Of a DNA stretch of 64,000 nucleotides, positions 60,332-64,000 are shown one piece after another. Below the pieces are notes generated by a model, which was given only the letters and a program-made list of their open reading frames with translations, was not told the origin of the DNA and made no database searches. Numbering within the stretch: position 1 is the stretch's first letter; each line of letters begins with the position of its first letter. The translations under genes and the position numbers were made by a program. Origin of the DNA: Fimenecus sp051881435 (GTDB lineage Bacteria; Bacillota; Clostridia; Oscillospirales; Acutalibacteraceae); assembly GCA_051881435.1 (NCBI GenBank), contig JBJEPW010000032.1, forward strand, positions 1-64,000, in the 5' to 3' direction.

Positions 60332-62161
60332 CTAAATTATACTAATATTGTATTTTTCCAACCAATAGTTAATCTGAACAAAATATGCAATAGTCTGCGG
60401 CGTTGTCATCAACTGACCGTACCACGGCTCACTTTTATCCGTGTTAAGTAGTTTTTGCAGTTCTTCTCTTTTTATGAATGTAAAAAGAGGTGAATCGTGA
60501 TTTTCAAGTATTTCGCTGAGCATTAGCGAAACAAGCTTAAAATACTGCGGATTGTGTGTTTTCGGGTACGGGCTTTTTTTCCGCCAGAGCACTTCGTCAG
60601 GCAAAATATCCTTAACCGCTTCGCGCAAAAGACCTTTTTCATAGGATTTATAATCCTTAAACTCCCACGGAACGGAATATAAATATTCCGCTATTCTGTA
60701 ATCGCAGAACGGCACTCTGACTTCAAGCCCGCTGTACATACTCATTCTGTCTTTTCGGTCTAAAAGTGTTTGCATAAACCAATCAAGGTTCAGGCGCATC
60801 ATTTCTTTCATACGCGACTCGGTGGGGGAGATGTTGTCAGTTTTTGATGTGTTGATTAAGGCGTCCTTGTATCGTGAATATACATAGTTTTCGGCGTCAG
60901 GCAATAAAATATCGTCTTTCAAAAAAGTTTTTCTGTACGCTGTTGACTGTGCCCACGGGAAGCCGTTAATCATCCTTATATCTTTATCTCTGTACCATGG
61001 ATAACCTCCGAAAATCTCGTCTGCACATTCACCTGAAAGTGCAACCGTGCAATATTTTTTAATTTCCTTACAAAACAGCAAGAGAGATGAATCTACATCT
61101 GCCATACCCGGTAAATCCCTTGCATCTACTGCGTTTAAAAGCGCGGCGGCAAGATCACTGTTTTTAAGCGTAATTAAATGATGCTCACAGTTGAGATATT
61201 CGGACATTTTTTTAATATAGTCCGTGTCGCTGTTAGGTTGAAATTTGCTTTTTTTAAAGAACTTATCGTTATCCTCATATGTTACTGAGAATGTTTTCAG
61301 TATTTGCCCTTTTTCTTTCAAAAATGTGTTGGCTATCGAAGATATAATGCTTGAATCCAAGCCGCCTGAAAGGAAAGTACCGATGGGAACATCCGATACT
61401 AATTGGCGTGTAACGGCGTCGTTAACGAGAAACCGCACCTTTTCGACAGTTTGCTCAAAGGAATCGGTATGTTCACGGTCTTTGAGAGTCCAATACTTTT
61501 TTATTCTTATCCCGCTTTTGGAAAAATATCCGCAACAAGCAGGTTTAACCTCATAAATTCCCTTAAACACACCGCAGCCCGGTGTTCTTCCCGGACCTAA
61601 ATACATTATTTCTGCAATGGAATTTTCATCAATTATCGGGTTGATTTGTTCATGAGCAAGCAATGCTTTAATTTCGGAACCGAATATAAAGGAATCGTTA
61701 TAAATTGAGTAAAACAGCGGTTTTACTCCGATTCTGTCCCGCGCAAAGAACAACCGCTGCTCATTTTCATCCCAAATCGCAAAAGCAAAAATTCCGTTAA
61801 ATCTTTCAACGCATTCGTCTTTCCATTCTACATACGCTTTTAGCACAACCTCAGTATCTGAATGTGTTGAAAAGAAATGTCCGTATTTCTTTAATTCAGT
61901 TCTTATTTCATCTGTGTTGTATAACTCACCGTTATAAACTATTGTATAATTTTTTTGACCGTAAACAGCGGTCATAGGCTGTATCCCGTTTTCAATATCA
62001 ATAACGCACAGTCTTGAATGTATCAACGCAACATTATCGCATAAAAAAAGCCCTTTTTGGTCAGGTCCTCTGGGTGAGAGCACCTTTTGCATACGCAAAA
62101 AAGATTCTTTATTTTTTAACACTGAATGTGAATATGAAACTTCTCCTGCTATACCGCACAT
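60332..62161 (-). CDS. asnB: Asparagine synthase (glutamine-hydrolyzing)
   Basis: Class II glutamine amidotransferase converting aspartate to asparagine; 609 residues. N-terminal nucleophile Cys2 (MCGIAGEVSYS), the RGPDQKG glutaminase loop, the ATP-binding GTFLSGGLDSSIISS, and the ESRMKEMMR/DRMSMYSGLEVRVPF region are present. ATG at 62161 is fixed by Cys2 and AGGGGTGA; the frame extends 40 codons upstream without support. AsnB paralogues also serve in cell-wall amidation or antibiotic pathways; the residues do not decide which. Confidence 0.94.
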   Translation of the reverse strand: MCGIAGEVSYSHSVLKNKESFLRMQKVLSPRGPDQKGLFLCDNVALIHSRLCVIDIENGIQPMTAVYGQKNYTIVYNGELYNTDEIRTELKKYGHFFSTHSDTEVVLKAYVEWKDECVERFNGIFAFAIWDENEQRLFFARDRIGVKPLFYSIYNDSFIFGSEIKALLAHEQINPIIDENSIAEIMYLGPGRTPGCGVFKGIYEVKPACCGYFSKSGIRIKKYWTLKDREHTDSFEQTVEKVRFLVNDAVTRQLVSDVPIGTFLSGGLDSSIISSIANTFLKEKGQILKTFSVTYEDNDKFFKKSKFQPNSDTDYIKKMSEYLNCEHHLITLKNSDLAAALLNAVDARDLPGMADVDSSLLLFCKEIKKYCTVALSGECADEIFGGYPWYRDKDIRMINGFPWAQSTAYRKTFLKDDILLPDAENYVYSRYKDALINTSKTDNISPTESRMKEMMRLNLDWFMQTLLDRKDRMSMYSGLEVRVPFCDYRIAEYLYSVPWEFKDYKSYEKGLLREAVKDILPDEVLWRKKSPYPKTHNPQYFKLVSLMLSEILENHDSPLFTFIKREELQKLLNTDKSEPWYGQLMTTPQTIAYFVQINYWLEKYNISII

Positions 62162-62181
62162 AAAATCACCCCTGAAAATTA

Positions 62182-62201
62182 TCTCATAATATGATATGAG
62201 A
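62182..62201. promoter_or_regulatory. Palindrome in the asnB/GH28 divergent gap
   Basis: TCTCATA (62182-62188) and TATGAGA (62195-62201) form a 7-bp inverted repeat around ATATGA. It overlaps a weak - strand -10 (TATTAT) of asnB. A possible operator; not tested. Confidence 0.45.
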
Positions 62202-62274
62202 AACTCTGAATAAAATACCAAAATCACTTTTATTTTATCAATTTGTGTGATATTATATCTTTCGGGGTGATAAT

Positions 62275-63798
62275 ATGTCACGGTTAATTAACACGGTAGG
62301 TTCTTTCTTTCCAAAACTGCAAAAAGATTTCAAAATCTACGGCGGCGAAGTTTTTACGGAAATATATGACGGTGATTTTTATAAAGACCTTCCGTTTGAT
62401 AAATATATAAAGTTTAACGCGCGAGTTCCTCAGGAAAATGTTTATTATATAAGAGATTTCGGTGCAATTCCCAATACTGACGATGTCAACAATGCAAATT
62501 GCATAAATGAAGCCGTTTCTTTTTGCTCAGAAAACGGCGGAGGAACCGTTATGGTGGACGGTGGATGTTTTACAACTGGTACCGTATTTTTAAAAAGCAA
62601 TGTTATGCTTTATATTGATAAAAACTCTGCCCTCGTTGCATCACACAATCCTGATGATTTTTGTTCTGATTTCCTTTCAGACTCAAAGCGCGAGGATTTT
62701 ATTCCCAATAGCCTGATTTTTGCGGAAAACTGCGAAAATATAGCAATTACAGGTCCCGGTAAAATTTGTGGTGAAGGAAATTATTTTTCTCTCGCTCCGT
62801 TGCTTCCTCCAAAAACAGAACCGTTTTCCAAAACGCTTGATGTTTGGGATTTGAGGCAGGAATACAGAAAACGAATTAGATTTGCTCACAAAAGTAAATA
62901 CGGTTTTCTTGTTAATATAAGAAAATGCAGTCAGGTGAGAATACATAACATCATTCTCGAAAATTCTGCGTTTTGGACGCTTAATTTAAACTCTTCAAAC
63001 AGCATTCAGGTTACCAATACCGTAATAAATAATAACAGACACATTGCAAACACGGACGGAATTGATATTTCAGGCTCTTCAAATGTTGTCATAAAAGATT
63101 GCTTTATTTCAACAGCCGATGACGGAATTGTTATAAAAAACAGTCTTGATATCGGTTCGTCAAAGCCTATGAGTAACATTTACATTCACGATTGCGAAGT
63201 TGTTTCCTGCACAAATTCATTTAAAATCGGTACCGAATCATCACTCGATATTTCCGATGTAACCGTTGAAAATTGTCGCTTTTATTTGCCTGATATTTAT
63301 CCGTGCGGCGCATCGGGAATCTCTGTTGAATCCTGTGACGGTGCAAAAGTTAATAATATAAACATTTCAAACATCGAAATTGATTCCATGGCTTGTCCTT
63401 TTTTTATCAGGCTTAATAATCGCAACAGAGATAACAAACCTGAGTTTGAAGCAAGAGGTCAAATTGAAAATGTATCAATAAAAAATATTAAAGCCAAAAA
63501 CACGGAAATACCCGTTATGATTATGGGAATACCGGGTCAAAAAATTGAAAATGTAACTATAACCGATTTTTGCGCAGAATACAGGCCCGGAAAAGATTAT
63601 TATGATTACCGATTTAAAATTCCCGAACAGGAAAAAGAATATCCCGAATCCAACAGATTCAGAAATATAAATGCATACGGAGTTTTCATACGGCATGCAG
63701 ACAATATTTTTCTCAAGAACTTTAAGACGGTTCCACGAGCAAAAACGCGCAGAAAATTTAAAAAAATAATCGATTGCAATAACGCCGTTATAAAATAA
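62275..63798 (+). CDS. GH28-like polygalacturonase-fold protein
   Basis: A 507-residue right-handed beta-helix protein of the GH28/pectate-lyase-fold group. VYYIRDFGAIPNTDD and GGGTVMVDGGCFTTGTVFLKS are the typical N-terminal entry. Catalytic-type motifs NTDG (HIANTDGIDIS) and DD (STADDGIVIKN) are present, but the expected GHG His motif is replaced by NSFKIGTES and RIK by FFIRLNN. No signal peptide. GGGGTGATAAT precedes the ATG. It overlaps the unsupported upstream frame of asnB only. Substrate unclear. Confidence 0.85.
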   Translation: MSRLINTVGSFFPKLQKDFKIYGGEVFTEIYDGDFYKDLPFDKYIKFNARVPQENVYYIRDFGAIPNTDDVNNANCINEAVSFCSENGGGTVMVDGGCFTTGTVFLKSNVMLYIDKNSALVASHNPDDFCSDFLSDSKREDFIPNSLIFAENCENIAITGPGKICGEGNYFSLAPLLPPKTEPFSKTLDVWDLRQEYRKRIRFAHKSKYGFLVNIRKCSQVRIHNIILENSAFWTLNLNSSNSIQVTNTVINNNRHIANTDGIDISGSSNVVIKDCFISTADDGIVIKNSLDIGSSKPMSNIYIHDCEVVSCTNSFKIGTESSLDISDVTVENCRFYLPDIYPCGASGISVESCDGAKVNNINISNIEIDSMACPFFIRLNNRNRDNKPEFEARGQIENVSIKNIKAKNTEIPVMIMGIPGQKIENVTITDFCAEYRPGKDYYDYRFKIPEQEKEYPESNRFRNINAYGVFIRHADNIFLKNFKTVPRAKTRRKFKKIIDCNNAVIK

Positions 63799-63809
63799 AA
63801 GGAGACAAA

Positions 63810-64000
63810 ATGACAACTTACGACATTATTCACAGCGGAGAACTGTATAATTCAGGTGATGAGGAGCTTGTGAAGGTACAGCTTACATATCTTGAATATA
63901 TGTATGATTACAACAGTACCCGACCTTCCGAAATGGAAAAACGGGAAGAAATTTTAAAGAAAATGTTTGCCGAGATAGGCGAGGGTTGCTACATTGAGCC
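63810..64000 (+). CDS. Sugar O-acetyltransferase (partial, runs off the window)
   Basis: First 63 codons of a maltose/galactoside acetyltransferase-family protein. It starts at ATG 63810 after AAGGAG, 11 bases after the GH28-like gene. The visible part (YDIIHSGELYNSGDEELVK, LEYMYDYNSTRPSEMEKR, IGEGCYIEP) is the N-terminal Mac helical domain and the first strand of the hexapeptide left-handed beta-helix. It acetylates a sugar from acetyl-CoA; cut at the right edge. Confidence 0.88.
   Translation, partial: MTTYDIIHSGELYNSGDEELVKVQLTYLEYMYDYNSTRPSEMEKREEILKKMFAEIGEGCYIE

Noticed and set aside
1..64000. Mobile elements, prophage, CRISPR arrays, tRNA or rRNA genes
   Set aside because: No transposase, integrase, phage structural gene, regularly spaced repeat, or cloverleaf/rRNA sequence was found; the few short gaps are accounted for by promoters, riboswitches and terminators.

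Overview
The window reads as ordinary chromosome of a spore-forming, anaerobic, low-to-moderate G+C Firmicute (class Clostridia; an Oscillospiraceae/Ruminococcaceae-type gut bacterium is my best guess). The evidence is the sporulation genes (spoIIID, gerW/ytfJ, spoVM, a D,D-carboxypeptidase), a SAM-I and an FMN riboswitch, strong AGGAGG-type ribosome binding sites with many TTG starts, a reverse rubrerythrin beside a PerR-type regulator, the non-mevalonate isoprenoid genes ispD/ispF, lactate dehydrogenase, and a dockerin-bearing surface protein. I see no rRNA, tRNA, insertion sequence, prophage, CRISPR array or defence island. Coding density is very high and no gene-free gap exceeds 300 bases.

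Layout. 1-7.1 kb (+): spoIIID with a sigma-E-like promoter, ileS, a DUF1858 gene, then trmK-nif3-rqcH. 7.1-11.8 kb (-): a small DUF378 membrane protein, metK behind a SAM-I riboswitch, ribU behind an FMN riboswitch, and a manA-MFS transporter pair. 11.9-17.3 kb (+): a cytosolic sulfatase, an aspartate-type aminotransferase, ispD-ispF, and a DUF3343/cysteine-desulfurase-like pair. 17.3-25.7 kb (+): cdaA-cdaR (c-di-AMP synthesis), a lipoprotein, a two-component system, yqhQ, prmC and a site-2 protease. 25.7-31.4 kb (+): scpA-scpB-DUF2953-gerW-D,D-carboxypeptidase-rluB-unknown-yicC. 31.4-44.1 kb (+): the classic Firmicute housekeeping string remA-gmk-rpoZ-priA-def-fmt-(yugP)-rsmB-rlmN-prpC-prkC-rsgA-thiN-(48-aa membrane protein)-spoVM. 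Compared with the Bacillus subtilis order, coaBC and rpe are missing from their usual slots. 44.2-48.6 kb: a divergent perR-rubrerythrin oxidative-stress operon and a cell-surface block (family-10-like lipoprotein, dockerin glucosaminidase). 48.6-64 kb: mixed strands with an alpha/beta hydrolase, a DivIVA-like protein, an orphan class I fumarase beta subunit, pcrA, a DUF4091-rodA pair, typA, an MreB-like gene, an asnB-ldh pair, a GH28-like gene, and a sugar O-acetyltransferase cut by the window end.

How it fits together. Most genes are translation, RNA modification, chromosome segregation, envelope signalling (c-di-AMP; PrkC/PrpC) and sporulation functions arranged in translationally coupled operons (many 1-14 bp overlaps). 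I did not find a clearly new multi-gene system. The most unusual items are a nested double-terminator structure ahead of cdaA, a PrkC kinase with HQD instead of HRD and a non-PASTA insert, a 28-residue spoVM preceded by an undescribed 48-residue membrane protein, a terminator hairpin placed directly in front of trmK, and a perfect 21-bp palindrome over the perR promoter.
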